This document shows positions 42,749-54,811 of a DNA stretch of 64,000 nt, piece after piece. Source of the stretch: Steromphala cineraria (taxonomy: Eukaryota > Mollusca > Gastropoda > Trochida > Trochidae); assembly GCA_916613615.1 (NCBI GenBank), contig OU744726.1, positions 63,318,987-63,382,986 of the forward strand, given 5' to 3'. A program made the position numbers and the translations under genes. Under the pieces are notes generated by a model. The model searched no databases. It was given only the letters and a program-made list of their open reading frames with translations, and was not told the origin of the DNA. Numbering within the stretch: the first letter of the stretch is position 1; each line of letters opens with the position of its first letter.

Positions 42749-45700
42749 TCACTTCGTTGTGGTGCCGGTGTGGGGGTGGAGTCGCTGAAATCATTTAGAC
42801 TTGATAACTCAAAACAGGTAAAGTGTTTGTGCATGTACATTCTTCAAGATACCTCCATACAAGAAAGAAGTTGATTATCCTTAAGAACATGAACATATAT
42901 CATAACAGCTCAATAAAGCATCTCAAATTCGTAACAAAGCTGATCATATTGAAATAAGCATTTATTTAAAATGTTCACAGACAATTTATTTGTTAATTTG
43001 AACGACATTTAGAGCTGTAAAATAGTTACACAATCGGGATTATTCTCTTGAATTATTTGAACTGTTCATTTAAACTGAAAGTCTTCTCAGAAACAAATAT
43101 ATTTCTTGTTGTAATTCTCAAAATAACAAATTGTCACTTAATGTTTGAAAGGTTTTTTAAACAAAAGATTAAAATTAGTATCTTCAGATTTAATGGACTG
43201 TCCCAATTCAGTGCAGTAGTCCCAGTGTACCTTTAAATGTAGAAATAAATTACCTGATGAAGATAGTGGGCAAATTCAGCTTCATTAATTTCCCCGTTAC
43301 CTGCAAAAAGTACAAAATATAAGTAAACAAATATACTAAATAAACCACAGACTATATAAATTTATTTTATCTTTTTAAATGGCATGGGGAATATTTTCAA
43401 AAGAAAAAAAAAACCCTCATGGCTTCTATTTGCGATCTTGAGACAAAGGCAAAAGCTATGACACGGAAAGGGTAACACTATAAGGTTTGAATTAGCAAAG
43501 TGAATGGATATGGGACTGACGTATGTTAAACCTTTAAAAGATGTGTTGGTATTACTCCTCCAGAATTCAAACAATACATGCTTCTGTTACTTTGTCAAAG
43601 TCAGTTTGTGGTATATGATTCTGTCCGATCACAGTCTAACCCTAAAACGAATATCCGGCACAGAAGTGTAAAAATAGGACCGGTCTATGCTTAGACGGTA
43701 CATTAATCACGATTGTAAAAAGCAGTCAAACGTCAAAGATGAATGACTGTCAGCAGCTGTAACTCCATTTCATACCAGGTGTAATTTTACGTGAAATGAG
43801 GTGGTCATACGGTATTCAATATTGATGGATATACTCCACGGAATAATCTGGAAATTGTTGCCAACGGAAGTTAAAGATAGATGCAAGTGAGAACAATTTG
43901 CCCTGCAGAACTGAGCCTATGACTTCAAAGTCCGTACCATCGCCATCAAAAGCGTTCATAATGGCCTGCACACTGTCGTCATTGATAGAGATCCAGCGTT
44001 TCTGGCCGATGTCGAAGGCGTGGAAGAGGCTGACGGCGTACTGGTGCATCTGGTGGTTGTTGTGGTTGGCGCAGTGGAAGAACTCGGCCTCCGAGACACG
44101 CAGGTCATGGTGGCCTGGAGGTACATGCATAGAGTGAGTGAGGGAGGGAGGGAAGGAGTGAGTGAGTGAGGGAGAGAGGGAGTGAGTGAGTGAGTGAGTG
44201 AGTGAGGGAGGGAGTGAGGGAGGGAGTGAGGGAGAGAGGGAGTGAGTGAGTGAGTGAGGGAGTGAGGGAGGGAGTGAGTGAGTGAGTGAGTGAGGGAGGG
44301 AGGGAGGGAGGGAGGAAGTGAGTGAGTCAGTGAGTCAGTAAGGGAGGGAGGGAGGGGAGGAGTGAGTGAGTGAGGGAGGGTGGGAGGGAGTGAGTGAGTG
44401 AGTGAGTGAGGGAGGGAGGGAGGGAGGGAGGAAGTGAGGGAGGGAGGGAGGGGAGGAGTGAGTGAGTGAGTGAGGGAGGGAGGGAGGGAGGGAGGAAGTG
44501 AGGGAGGGAGGGAGGGGAGGAGTGAGTGAGTGAGTGAGTGAGTGAGGGAGGGAGGGAGGGAGGGAGGGAGGGAGGGAGGGAGGAAGTGAGGGAGGGAGGG
44601 AGGGGAGGAGTGAGTGAGTGAGGGAGGGAGGGAGGGGAGGAGTGAGTGAGTGAGTGAGGGAGGGAGGAAGTGAGGGAGGGAGGGGAGGAGTGAGTGAGTG
44701 AGGGAGGGGAGGAGTGAGTGAGTGAGGGAGGGAGGGAGGGGAGGAGTGAGTGAGTGAGGGAGGGTGGGAGTGAGTGAGTGAGTCAGTAAGGGAGGGAGGG
44801 AGGGGAGGAGTGAGTGAGTGAGGGAGGGTGGGAGTGAGTGAGTGAGTCAGTAAGGGAGGGAGGGGAGGAGTGAATGAGTGAGGGAGGGTGGGAGGGAGTG
44901 AGTGAGTGAGTGAGTGAGTGAGTGAGGGAGGGAGGGAGGGAGGGAGGGAGGAAGTGAGGGAGGGAGGGAGGGGAGGAGTGAGTGAGTGAGGGAGGGTGGG
45001 AGTGAGTGAGTGAGTCAGTAAGGGAGGGAGGGAGGGGAGGAGTGAGTGAGTGAGGGAGGGTGGGAGTGAGTGAGTGAGTCAGTAAGGGAGGGAGGGGAGG
45101 AGTGAATGAGTGAGGGAGGGTGGGAGGGAGTGAGTGAGTGAGTGAGTGAGTGAGGGAGGGAGGGAGAGAGGGAGTGAGTGAGTGAGGGAGGGAGTGAGGG
45201 AGGGAGTGAGTGAGTGAGTGAGGGAGGGAGGGAGGAAGTGAGTGAGTCAGTGAGTCAGTAAGGGAGGGAGGGAGGGGAGGAGTGAGTGAGTGAGGGAGGG
45301 TGGGAGTAAGTGAGTGAGTGAGTGAGTGAGTGAGGGAGGGTGGGAGTGAGTGAGTGAGTGAGTGAGGGAGGGAGGGAGGGAGGGAGGGAGGGAACGAGTT
45401 TGGATTAAACTTGTTTTCACCAATATTCCATTTATTCAACACGTTGATGCTGTTGTTCAAAAGATGGTGGAATAGACAAAGGAGAAATGGATCAAAAAGT
45501 ATGCGTGAACAGACGATTATGTAATGCGAAGATGACATGAGGCTAACATTTGTCTTCTGTTCTTGATTGAAAACAAACGGATTGTCATTGAAATTTAAAT
45601 TATCAAGATGGAGTTATATGTAAGTCGAGGACACAAGAGTTGCCACTCGGTAGAGATAGTAGGCATTCCAGTGAAGGAAGTGAATCAGAGAGTTCCACGA

Positions 45701-46281
45701 GATGTATAAAGACATGATGACTGGTTCCTACCCCTGGTGTCACAGTCCTTGAGGAAGTCCATTATCTCGCTGTTAGAGAGCGAACCGTCCCGGTCCTTGT
45801 CGTTCAGGATGAACAACCGATCGGTGGCCGTCTGGACGTTTGCATAGCTGGAAATAAACATTGATAATAATGATTTTTAAAACACTTTATTGCCCAGAGT
45901 ACAAGATAACATGTTGTAAATTCGTGTTGTGTCTTAGCACTCGGCAGCCACAGTGCAACGCAACTTTTTAATGCGTTGTTCTGCCTTTACAATGCTGAGT
46001 GTCAAGCAAGACAGCAACAACTCCCATCTTATAACCTATTTTGGTATGACACGACCGGTCTTCCGGGTGACGAGCGAACACTCAAACAACATCGTTGTTA
46101 ATTGAATTTTTAAGGGCCTTTTTATGTTGATCCGAAAGAAAGGACCTTTTTATAATATATATCCGTTATCATGTTATATTTTATTTGAAGTTGGTATATT
46201 CCAAATCGCGAAGTTCACAATTTGATATATCATGTCTTACCATGCCACTACAGCTGCAAGCAGAATGCAACACTTCAACAT
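42749..46281 (-). CDS. Secreted EF-hand calcium-binding protein, 138 aa, five coding exons
   Basis: Coding exons (minus strand): 46281-46241, 45847-45732, 44114-43938, 43300-43254, 42784-42749, phases 2, 1, 1, 0; the 138-residue product ends in TGTTTK. It starts with a signal peptide (MLKCCILLAAVVA). A canonical EF loop DKDRDGSLSNSE lies at about 30-41. A second canonical loop DGDGNGEINEAE at about 109-120 is split by an intron, with four residues from exon 3 and the rest from exon 4. Between them are loop-like remnants (around D50 and D87) lacking key acids or Gly6. A first untranslated exon (46877 upward) and a TATA box precede it. Intron 2 holds the 1.26-kb GAGT/GAGG repeat. Its partner is unknown; a role in extracellular calcium handling or biomineral matrix is only inferred from the secretion signal and EF loops. 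Confidence 0.85.
44131..45392. repeat. 1.26-kb GAGT/GAGG simple-repeat array
   Basis: Nearly pure mixture of GAGT and GAGG tetramers, interrupted by GAAGT, GGGGAGGAGT and AGTCAGTAAG. Longer blocks recur: the AGTCAGTAAGGGAGGGAGG segment appears about six times, so there is a higher-order layer. It fills most of intron 2 of the EF-hand gene. The minus strand reads CTCACTCCCTCC and gives a 251-codon frame of Ser/Pro/Leu/Thr/His repeats, not a real protein. Confidence 0.97.
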
Positions 46282-46876
46282 GGTTACTGATCTGGAAATT
46301 GAAAAAGAGAGTTATTATGAAATGTGGGTTATTCACGTGAAGAACACCCTTTACACTTGTCACAAATAAAGTCATGTAAACAGTACATACATTTCAAAAT
46401 TTAAAAAAAAATTCCAAAAACATTGTATCTGTTTCATGAGCCTCTTATGTCATTACCTTTCAAAGGAAAAAGCTTCTTCTTTGACAGAAATTTTGAAAAA
46501 TATGAAAAGATATACTTTGGATGTCTCTTCTGCTATTGAAGACTGAAGTATGAAATGTCACTTTCATTACACTGTATGGAATGGAGAGACATGACTATGC
46601 AAATCAACAATGTTTTAAAAGCTATTATATTTGGTGTCTAATTGGTGATTGGTAAGTATCAAAGCTACAATCCCCTAAGGAAAATGATGAACACTTTTTG
46701 AACAAGTATAATGAACATCTTCTCTTATTTTAGGGATATGTATATACACGTACATGAAAAAACACCGCCGAAGGGTTTGTCTTATTGCTTGTGTATATTC
46801 AACAAAACAAAATGACGTAATGATTGCAGGATCGTTATTATTTCACTTGATTTACTAGAATTAGATAAATACTTAC

Positions 46877-46948
46877 CTTTTCAAGTCTGTTACAAAGATA
46901 GAAAGACAGATCAAGTCGTGAGACTTCAACAGTCGTGTCAAGATAAGC
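46877..46948 (-). other. Untranslated first exon of the EF-hand gene (3' end defined)
   Basis: A strong donor AAAAG|GTAAGTATT at 46877/46876 pairs with the acceptor TTTCCAG at 46292-46298, ten bases upstream of the ATG. The start near 46948 is inferred from the TATA box at 46975-46981, not seen directly. Confidence 0.6.
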
Positions 46949-46974
46949 AAAACAGTCGTAACGCTCTCACGATG

Positions 46975-46981
46975 TATATAT
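46975..46981 (-). promoter_or_regulatory. TATA box of the EF-hand gene
   Basis: CCATATATACATCG on the minus strand, about 30 bp ahead of the inferred transcription start and about 100 bp ahead of the first donor. Only about 160 bp separate it from the tail of the L1-like element at 47141. Confidence 0.6.
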
Positions 46982-46995
46982 GGCTTGAATGAGTA

Positions 46996-47140
46996 ACGAT
47001 TAAGTGAAAATGCTACATGAAAGATAACTGTCAGAGTATTCATAAGCGTACTAATTGAGCTAATTTGATTTTTTCATACATAATCATCTTAACTTGAATA
47101 AATGACAAAATGTCTTGGTATGTATCGAAGTAGAAATATT
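46996..47140 (+). repeat. Tandem duplication copy A, left half
   Basis: Matches 53281-53420 closely (shared AAGTGAAAATGCTACATGAA and TAATTGAGCTAATTTGATTT). It ends at AGTAGAAATATT, where the L1-like element begins. The right half of the same copy resumes at 53057. Confidence 0.8.
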
Positions 47141-47323
47141 TTATTTTTTTTTTAAACTTTTTTTATTTTTGAAATCTCCATCATACGATACATTCAATCA
47201 GTTCATTTCACAACATTATTACATACATGATTTGCATAACAATAGTAACATAAACACAGTTTGAAAATACAGGTTTGCAGATTGTAATTGGATAGGTACA
47301 TCAAGAAAAGGTTACAAAAAGTA

Positions 47324-50300
47324 TTAAAATAGATTATGACATATAGACCAGAATTTTATAAAGTCATCATACTTGCATTGTGAATATAAATTATAGCGGT
47401 CTATCAGATAACTTGTCTGGATGTCTTCTTTTATATATTTTAAGTTTGGTAATCTATCCATTTGTTTCATTTTGTATATATTATACTTAACAATTGACAT
47501 AATCATATTTAAAACAGAGTTTCTCTTTTCGCAGTATCCTAGGATAATATTTCTCCCAGTGAAAGTTATTTTTGTACCAGTTTTTTCTTTTATCCATTCT
47601 TCTATTTCATTCCATATATTTCTGACAAATTTACATTTAAACAGTAAGTGCGAAATTGACTCAACATTGGATTTGCAAAAGGAACATTTGTTTGAATCTA
47701 TGTATTTCATCTTTGTTAGTAAATCATTTGTTGGCAGAATTCTATGAATTATACTGTATTGGAACCAAGATTGTTTTACACTATAATATGATTTAAAGGT
47801 ATTTTTCTCGATTTTTTTCCAGGTTTCTGCGTCAATGCTTTCATTTAGTTCAGTTTGCCATTTTTCTCGGTATGATAAAGGCTTTATATTTTTTTGCAAT
47901 AAGAGAATGTCATATACATCCCTGCATCCTTTTTGATCTCCCACTATATTTTGTAATAAATATGGAAGAAATGGTGTTTCAATTTTCTTTTCAATATGAA
48001 CATTTGCTCTTTTACAGTAGTTTTTAATGGATTCTATTAAGCCTTGAAGTTCTATAAAATTCGTTTTGCACTGGTAATTTTCGTTTAATTGTTCCATATT
48101 TAAGAAATTGCCATTATTGTTGAACAAGTCGTTTATATATGTTATTCCCCTTTTTGAGTAATGTTTATAGTGTATTATTTTTCCTCCGATTTTTATGTTC
48201 TCATTTAGCCATAAATTCTGGGAAAGGATATCATTTGCGTTTTGTACATTCCTAGTTTTTGCTGTTATAAATTTACCCCAAGATTCAAGTGTGTCTTTCC
48301 AGAATGGATTAGTGTTTGGTGTGATAACAGATTCGAGTATATGTGTTTCGCATGTTTGTATGAAGCTGTTTATGTCCCGTTGTGTATTAATATGTAACAA
48401 TAGCTTAATTTTTGATTCGGAGTTTGTTAGTTTTTTTATCCATGAAATTTTTTGCGATTGAATAAGACTTACTATATCTGGGGCTCGTATTCCACCGTTT
48501 TCATACGGCTTTATTATAGTGTTTCGGTTAACTTTATCTGGTTTGTTCTTCCATATGAATTTAAAGCATAATTGCTCAATTTCTTTAATCATTTGATTAT
48601 TTGGATTGGGTAGGGAGGCAAAGAGGTGATTAAATCTAGGAAGTAATAGACTTTTCAATATTACATTTCTTCCTTGGGGAGTTAGATCTCTAGCTAACCA
48701 TTGATTCATCGATTATTTCAAAAGCTTAAGTTTGTCTTTGTAGTTGCGTTCAACCATTTCCGCAAGATTATGAGTGAATACAATACCTAACAATGTAAAT
48801 GAATCATTACACCAATCTAAATTCCAACTTCTGCAAAATTTTCTTTTCGAATTTTTTTCAGAACCTATCCATATTACTTGTGTTTTGTTGACATTTATTT
48901 TTAATCCTGAGAAAGAGGCATATGTGCTTAGTGTTTCTAACGTGGCCTGTAAGCATTTTTCAGTGCCATCTAAAACAAGTGAAGTGTCATCAGCATACTG
49001 TGATATAAGATATTCTGTATCTCCTATCTGTATCCCTTTTATCTTATCGTTGTTTCGTATCATTATGGCCAATATTTCTGCGCAAATAAGGAAAATATAC
49101 GGGGATATAGGATCGCCCTGTCTACACCCTCTTGATATATCAAAATAATTTGAAAGAAAGCCATTTACAACGACACATGGTTGGATGTTATTAAAAAAAG
49201 TATTTATCCATCTCGTGATAGATTTTCCGAAGTTAAAATATGTAAGGACCTCTTGAATGAAATTCCAGTCAACAGAATCGAAAGCCTTTTTAAAATCGAT
49301 AAGAAGAAGAATTCCTGGTATATTCATATATTCGGTGTAGTCAATTATGTCATAAATCAACCGAGTACATTCACCAATATATCTTTTCGACATGAAACCT
49401 TTTTGATCTTCATTTATTATAATGGGTAGGACATTTTTTATTCTATTCGCTATAGTAGAAGAGCCAATTTTATATGATACATTCAGTAAAGAGATTGGTC
49501 GCCAATTTTGTAACAAATGTTTAGATTTCCCTTTTTTAGGAAAACAGGTTATGACGCCTTGCTTTTGAGTCAGTGATAATTCACCTTTTTCATAAGCTAA
49601 GTTTAGAGACCTGATAAGGTATTCGTTTATATCTGACCAGAAAAATTTAAAGAATTCAACTGTAAATCCGGATGAGCCAGGACTTTTTTCATTTTTCATA
49701 TTTTTCAGACTTTTTAAAACTTCTTCATACTCAAGCTTCCCTTCTAATTTTATTTTTTGTGCTTCAGATAATGTTGGAACATCAATACCTTTAAGTAATT
49801 CTTTGAGATTTACTTTCTAACATGATTTCTTATGGTACAGATTGTAGTAAAACGATTTAGTCTCCTTTATTAGGTCATCCTTTTTTGTAAGTATTTCTTT
49901 CTGTTCATTTTCAAGTTTGAATATTGCTTTGTTTAAGAAATTTCTATTCTCTAACGATAAAAAATATCTTGTTGGTTTTTCTCCCTCTTCTTTCCATTTA
50001 GCTTTAGATCTCAAGAGAATTCCTTCAACTTCATTTCTATTAATACTCTGTAATTTTTCGTTTGCATCTATCAATTTGTTTTGTAATATCTGCTTAGAAT
50101 CAATATCATCTAATTTATCAATCTCATTTTCAAGCTCATGAATTGTTTTTTCAAGGTTTTGTTTGAGTTTTAAGCTTTCCTTTTTTTTATAAGATGAATA
50201 TTTTATTGTATGTCCTCTTATCATTAAGAGCAACGTTTCAAAAAATAGTTGGTCATTGATTTTAAATACATATTTACCAGTTTCGTCTATGTATGATTTA

Positions 50301-51114
50301 TATAGTTCTTTTGTTTCTTTAATTAAAAGTTTGACTTTGTCAACATATATTTTATCATGGAGTAACGAATTGTTAAACTTCCAATAACTTTTACCTCTTT
50401 CAATATCGCTTATCTTCAATGTTATCCAAGTCACAGAGTGATCTGATCTATAGGCTGCATCAATTCCAGTTTCCTGGACTGAGCTTTCTAAACTTTTTGA
50501 TATGATGAAATAATCTAGTCTTGCTTGTTTAAAAGGATTTTTCTGTCGCCACGTGTATCGCTTGATATCAAGATTTTGTTCCCTCCATGGATCTACCAGA
50601 TCGTTTTCTTCCATTATCTCTAGCCAAGTTTCTCTTGCTTTGATATTATTGACATGTTTATAGTTGAAGTAGTCTATGTTAGGGTCTTGTACAAAATTCC
50701 AATCGCCGCATATAGAAAAACTATCTGATTCTAATTCATCTATAACTGATATGACATTTTCGTAAAACTCTGGTGTGTCAGTGTTTGGTCCGTATATGGT
50801 AACTAAAGTTAATGTCTTATCACAAATTTTCATTTTTATTGCTACATAATTTCCGTTAACATCGTATCGTTTGTCTTCAATTGTAAAGTCAAAGTTGTCA
50901 TTAAAAAGTATGGCTGTCCCTCTAGCATTGCTTTTATAAGAGCTAAAAAAGCAATATTTTGATCCCCATTCCTCTTTAATTTTGTTCTCTAATTCTTTCG
51001 TAAAATGTGTATCTTGAATACAATATATATGTGCCTTTTTATTTTTCAGATGATTGAAAACATCGATTCGTTTTCGTTTGTTGTTCAGGCCTTGACAATT
51101 TGAAGATATTATTT
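47324..51114 (-). pseudogene. L1-like ORF2 (endonuclease and reverse transcriptase), one frame with two internal stops
   Basis: Three open stretches (51114-49820, 49816-48716, 48712-47324) lie in the same frame, interrupted only by a TAG at 49817-49819 and a TAA at 48713-48715. Domains in order: APE-type endonuclease (NCQGLN, QDTHFT, GDWNFVQD, ARLDYFIIS, SDHSVTW), then reverse transcriptase (NWRPISLLN, LLIDFKKAFDSVDW, GCRQGDPISPYIF, QYADDTSLVL), then a C-terminal Cys-His motif (CSFCKSNVESISHLLFKC). This order and the motifs fit the L1/Tx1 clade. A stop sits directly upstream of the first conserved motif, so the true start is lost or lies elsewhere. Low decay suggests a fairly young insertion. 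Confidence 0.9.
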
Positions 51115-51115
51115 A

Positions 51116-53056
51116 CAATGTGTCATGCATTACGGTGGATATTGCGTTGAAGTTGTTATGAATGAGCTGTTTTGTGTGTAAATTTGTGTATGGAGAAAAG
51201 TTTTACAATTAAGCAGTGAAAGATGATGGAAAGAGTGTAAAGAATAAAAATAAAAAAGGAAGCTATTGGTAATTACCTTCATTTGTTCACTATGTTCTCC
51301 GGCTATGTGTAATCCTGTAGGGTTTGGATGTGGTTGTGGGCAGATAAAGACTCTACATTATGTGTTTGAAGAATTCAGAATCGATATGAGTTGTGGGAAA
51401 TGTCATTTTCTGCTGAAATCGTGCAGTGCATTCGCCGCACGGGCATTGCATTTTTACGTGTCAATTGCATGGCCTAACCTTTTCTTAACACATGCGATTG
51501 TGTACATATAACGTGTTGGATATTCATAGCGATTGGTAATGTAATAACGTTTTTATGATTCCATTTCCTTGCCTAAATGGTAATTGTTGGATGGCATATA
51601 GTTAGTTAATTTTGTGTAAATATAAATCTTTTTGTTATGGTATTTTTTTATGTTCCTTAATACTTAAGTATAATTAGATTTATCTATTATAAAGACTTCT
51701 AAATTCCTATTTACTTTATCATTTATTATTCAAATTGCTAATGATCATAATAAATTCATTTGGTATTAGACAATGTTTAATTTATGACCATAAACATTTG
51801 TTTTTTTTACATGCATTAGGCTTTTCTATATTATTGAAAATGACTGTTTTCATAAACACAGGTTTGTATTTACTATAAATACCAGTAAGTAAGATTCAAA
51901 AATAAAAGTATTTACATTAAATACCTTTTTTTATATATTTCTATAAATAAGAAGTTATTGTTTCAAACACAATCATATATATATACCATATAAATAGTCA
52001 GATGCATATATACATATGTACAAACCTACATAATTATGTTCACATTATGTACACATATAATGTAAATGTTATTAAACAGTAATTTGATACTTTCAATTGT
52101 TTTATAATGTATAAGCTTGTTATCAAATCTTTGATGGGTGAGAAAATTACACTTGTAGGTACAAGAAAGAAGCATTGACTATATATGTCAAATGTCATTC
52201 CCATCATTGATTCTATGGATAAGAGTTCTCCTTCATATTAAACAAGAGAATTCAATCAGACAATCTGAAAAATTCCAAATTGTATAAAGCATGGTATTGA
52301 AATGTAATATATCCCTTTCCTAAGCAGTACAATCAAGCATATATCTAATATATATTTGATATGTATATGGGTTAAAATATAGCATATTCCAATTCTTATG
52401 TAAGGTCAATACTTAAAAAAAAAAACTATGAAATATAAATTAAAATATATATATGGTGGTTTTTTTTAACATATGCCATTATCATAAATGTATCTTATTT
52501 GAATTATTGCTTTCATTTATTATTTGAAGATAAGATTTAATGCATAATGATTTAATATAGATTGAATCACATTTATGTTAGGTGATATACCATTTTCTCT
52601 TATTAAAAAAAAAAAGCAATAGCATAAATTACTGTACAATTCTGTAACATAAAATACCATCTTCTCTTGTTATCCAAAAGAGAAGTAAATGTTATATGAG
52701 CATTTATCTTATATCATGACATATTATCATTTCATCTGTTTTGTGTTATCATAGACTTATAAGTGTAAACACTGTCTTATACAAATTGGTATAATATATA
52801 GTTGAAATACTGCTTTATCAAAGCATACTTGAGACTTACATATAGATTCAGCATACAAATGTGATATAAGTGCAAGTGTCATAATGCAACAGCAATTGTT
52901 CAAGTCATCTCTATTGATAATAAGAATAGTTTCCGTTTACTTTAAATGAGATGATTACCTTTAGGTAGTGATGTTATTAGATCTGACAGTTCACTTATTC
53001 AATATTGCAGCAGGTGATCAGGTATGCTCACATGAACTGGCCTCCATGCAGTAGAA
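51116..53056. other. Unassigned 1.9-kb AT-rich stretch, presumed 5' part of the L1-like element
   Basis: Contains no ORF1-like frame on the minus strand. It is strongly AT-rich with (AT)n and poly-A/T runs. The 81-codon plus-strand frame at 51266-51511 has no known domain. It could be a decayed 5'UTR/ORF1, host sequence, or another insertion. Confidence 0.35.
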
Positions 53057-53280
53057 AGTAGAAAATATTACTCATCTTATTTTTAAGATTTAAAAACATC
53101 AAATTGATATATTCCTTTGTTTGAGTTTTCAATGCATGGATAATACATATTTCATTTCAAAAATAAAAATATACGAAGTCATGTCACATTTGCAAATGGA
53201 GTTTCACTCGAATATTGCTGGAGACGTTCTTGATAAAAGGGGTTATAAAAAACATAATATTTTTAAGCTTTTCGTTTAAG
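53057..53280 (+). repeat. Tandem duplication copy A, right half
   Basis: From about 53088 it matches 53450-53548 plus 54812-54897 (ATTCCTTTGTTTGAGTTTT, GAAGTCATGTC, then CACATTTGCAA and AGGGGTTATAAAA). It is uninterrupted at the point where copy B carries its own insertion. Confidence 0.8.
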
Positions 53281-53548
53281 ACGAATAAGTGAAAATGCTA
53301 CATGAAAGATAAATGTCAAAGTATTCATAAGCGTGTTAATTGAGCTAATTTGATTTTTTTGTTCATCTTAACTTGAATAAATGACCGAAAATGTTTTGGA
53401 GATCAATGTTTCGCAGTAGAGTCTTATTCGAAAGCTATCTTAATTTTTTAATTTAAAACATTAAATTGATATAATCCTTTGTTTGAGTTTTGCAATGCAT
53501 GGATTATACTTTATCCAGTTCAAAAATACAAATATAAGAAGTCATGTC
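53281..53548 (+). repeat. Tandem duplication copy B, left part
   Basis: Begins ACGAATAAGTGAAAATGCTA directly after copy A. It is uninterrupted at the point where copy A carries its L1-like insertion (CGCAGTAGAGTCTTATTCG near 53420) and ends at GAAGTCATGTC, where a different insertion begins. Confidence 0.8.
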
Positions 53549-54811
53549 GTGTACCTCTTATAAAATTAGGTCTGCAGTAATAGCCAATAGAGTTAAAAAC
53601 GTTTTACCGTCTATTATAAACGAGGACCAGCAAGGTTTTATCAAAGGGGGATTCATTGGTGAAGTTACCAGATTAATCTACGATTTGATGGAACATACTG
53701 AATTCTAAACCAGGACTTCTCTTATCAATATACTTTGAAAAAGCATTTGACTAAGTTGATAGAAATTATTTGTCAAATGTTTTATCTTTCTTAAATTTGG
53801 TTCAAGCATTCTCAAAAGGGTAAATACTTTTTATAATGGGATAGTATCAAGGATTATGATCAATGGATTTGATGGACCCCAAAAGAATTGAACGTGGATG
53901 CCGACAAGGAGACCCCATTACCCCGTACTTATTTATTCTTTGTGTAGAAATATTAGAAATAATGATACGTGATGATAGTAAAATCAAGGGAATTACTATC
54001 GGTGACATAGAATACATTTTTGCTCAATTTGCTGATGATACAACCCTGGCATTAGGTGGATCAGGAAAAGCCTCTATGCAGGTCTAAACGTTTTACAACT
54101 ATTTGCACGCTTAATTAAATGGATTGAAAGTAAACGTTGACAAAACCAAACTCATTTGGATTGGTTCAAAAAAGAGGTCACGTTACAAACTATGCAAGAC
54201 TATAACTTCGACTGGTCAAAAACAGGCTTTAACTTATTAGAAACTAATCTTAACTCCCTTAGGGAGAATTACTATTTTGAAATCCCTTTTGCTTTCACAG
54301 TTAAATCATATATTTTCATCCCTACCTAATCCACCAAAGCATCTACTAGAAAGGTTACAAAAATCATGATTTCGGTTTTTTTTGGAATGATAAACCGGAT
54401 AAAATAAAAAGAAGTATAATCATGTTAAATCCAAAACACGGTTGGATTAGAGTTCCAGATGTATGAAATGTTTTCCATGAAATGGATAAGTAGACTTATT
54501 ACTGAGAACAATAAATTGAGTCATATCATCGTGAAAGAACTGCCTTATCCATATCACTTCTGGTCTGGCAGTTCAAAATACATAAAAGAATTTTGTATTC
54601 CAAAATTATCAAATAGGTTTTGGAAAGATGTTTTTTTCAGTAATTGCGACTTTCTCACAAAACATGAATCCAATACTTTATCAAAAGACCAAATCAAAAG
54701 TCAAACAATCTCGAATAACCATGACTTTTACTATTGATAAGAAACCGATATTTTACGAAAATTGGAAAAAATAAAGGCGTAGTAAATGCAAATAATGGAA
54801 AAAGAGAAAAC
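53549..54811 (+). pseudogene. Decayed internal fragment of an L1-like reverse transcriptase
   Basis: The plus-strand relic shows YKIRSAVIANRVKNVLP, NEDQQGFIKGG, GCRQGDPITPYLFILC, QFADDTTLALGG and a later RFWKDVFF, in the same order as in the element at 47324, but spread over several frames with stops and deletions. It covers the middle of ORF2 only; the endonuclease and C terminus are missing. It is flanked by TCATGTC at 53542-53548 and 54812-54818, which may be the target duplication. It is related to the other element but more decayed, so probably older. Confidence 0.85.

Larger units (their letters stand above)
47141..53056 (-). mobile_element. L1-like non-LTR retrotransposon inserted in duplication copy A
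   Basis: The minus-strand element ends in a poly(A)-like tail (seen as T-rich 47141-47170). Flanks AGTAGAAATATT (47129-47140) and AGTAGAAAATATT (53057-53069) look like a target-site duplication. A second, uninterrupted copy of the target at about 53420 shows the pre-insertion arrangement. The ORF2-like region is 47324-51114. The remaining 1.9 kb on the 5' side (51115-53056) has no recognised ORF1. The 5.9-kb extent assumes the flanks are the true ends; a further nested insertion on the 5' side cannot be excluded. Confidence 0.65.

Noticed and set aside
43816..43937. C-terminal extension of the EF-hand exon to the stop at 43816
   Set aside because: Splicing at 43938 to 43300 restores a perfect EF loop and is followed by a terminal exon with a poly(A) signal.
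44783..45538. 251-codon Ser/Pro/Leu/Thr/His repeat protein
   Set aside because: Pure translation of the GAGT/GAGG simple repeat inside an intron of a gene on the same strand.
53863..54087. Functional reverse transcriptase gene
   Set aside because: The frame keeps two motifs only and its neighbours are in other frames with stops; it is a relic.
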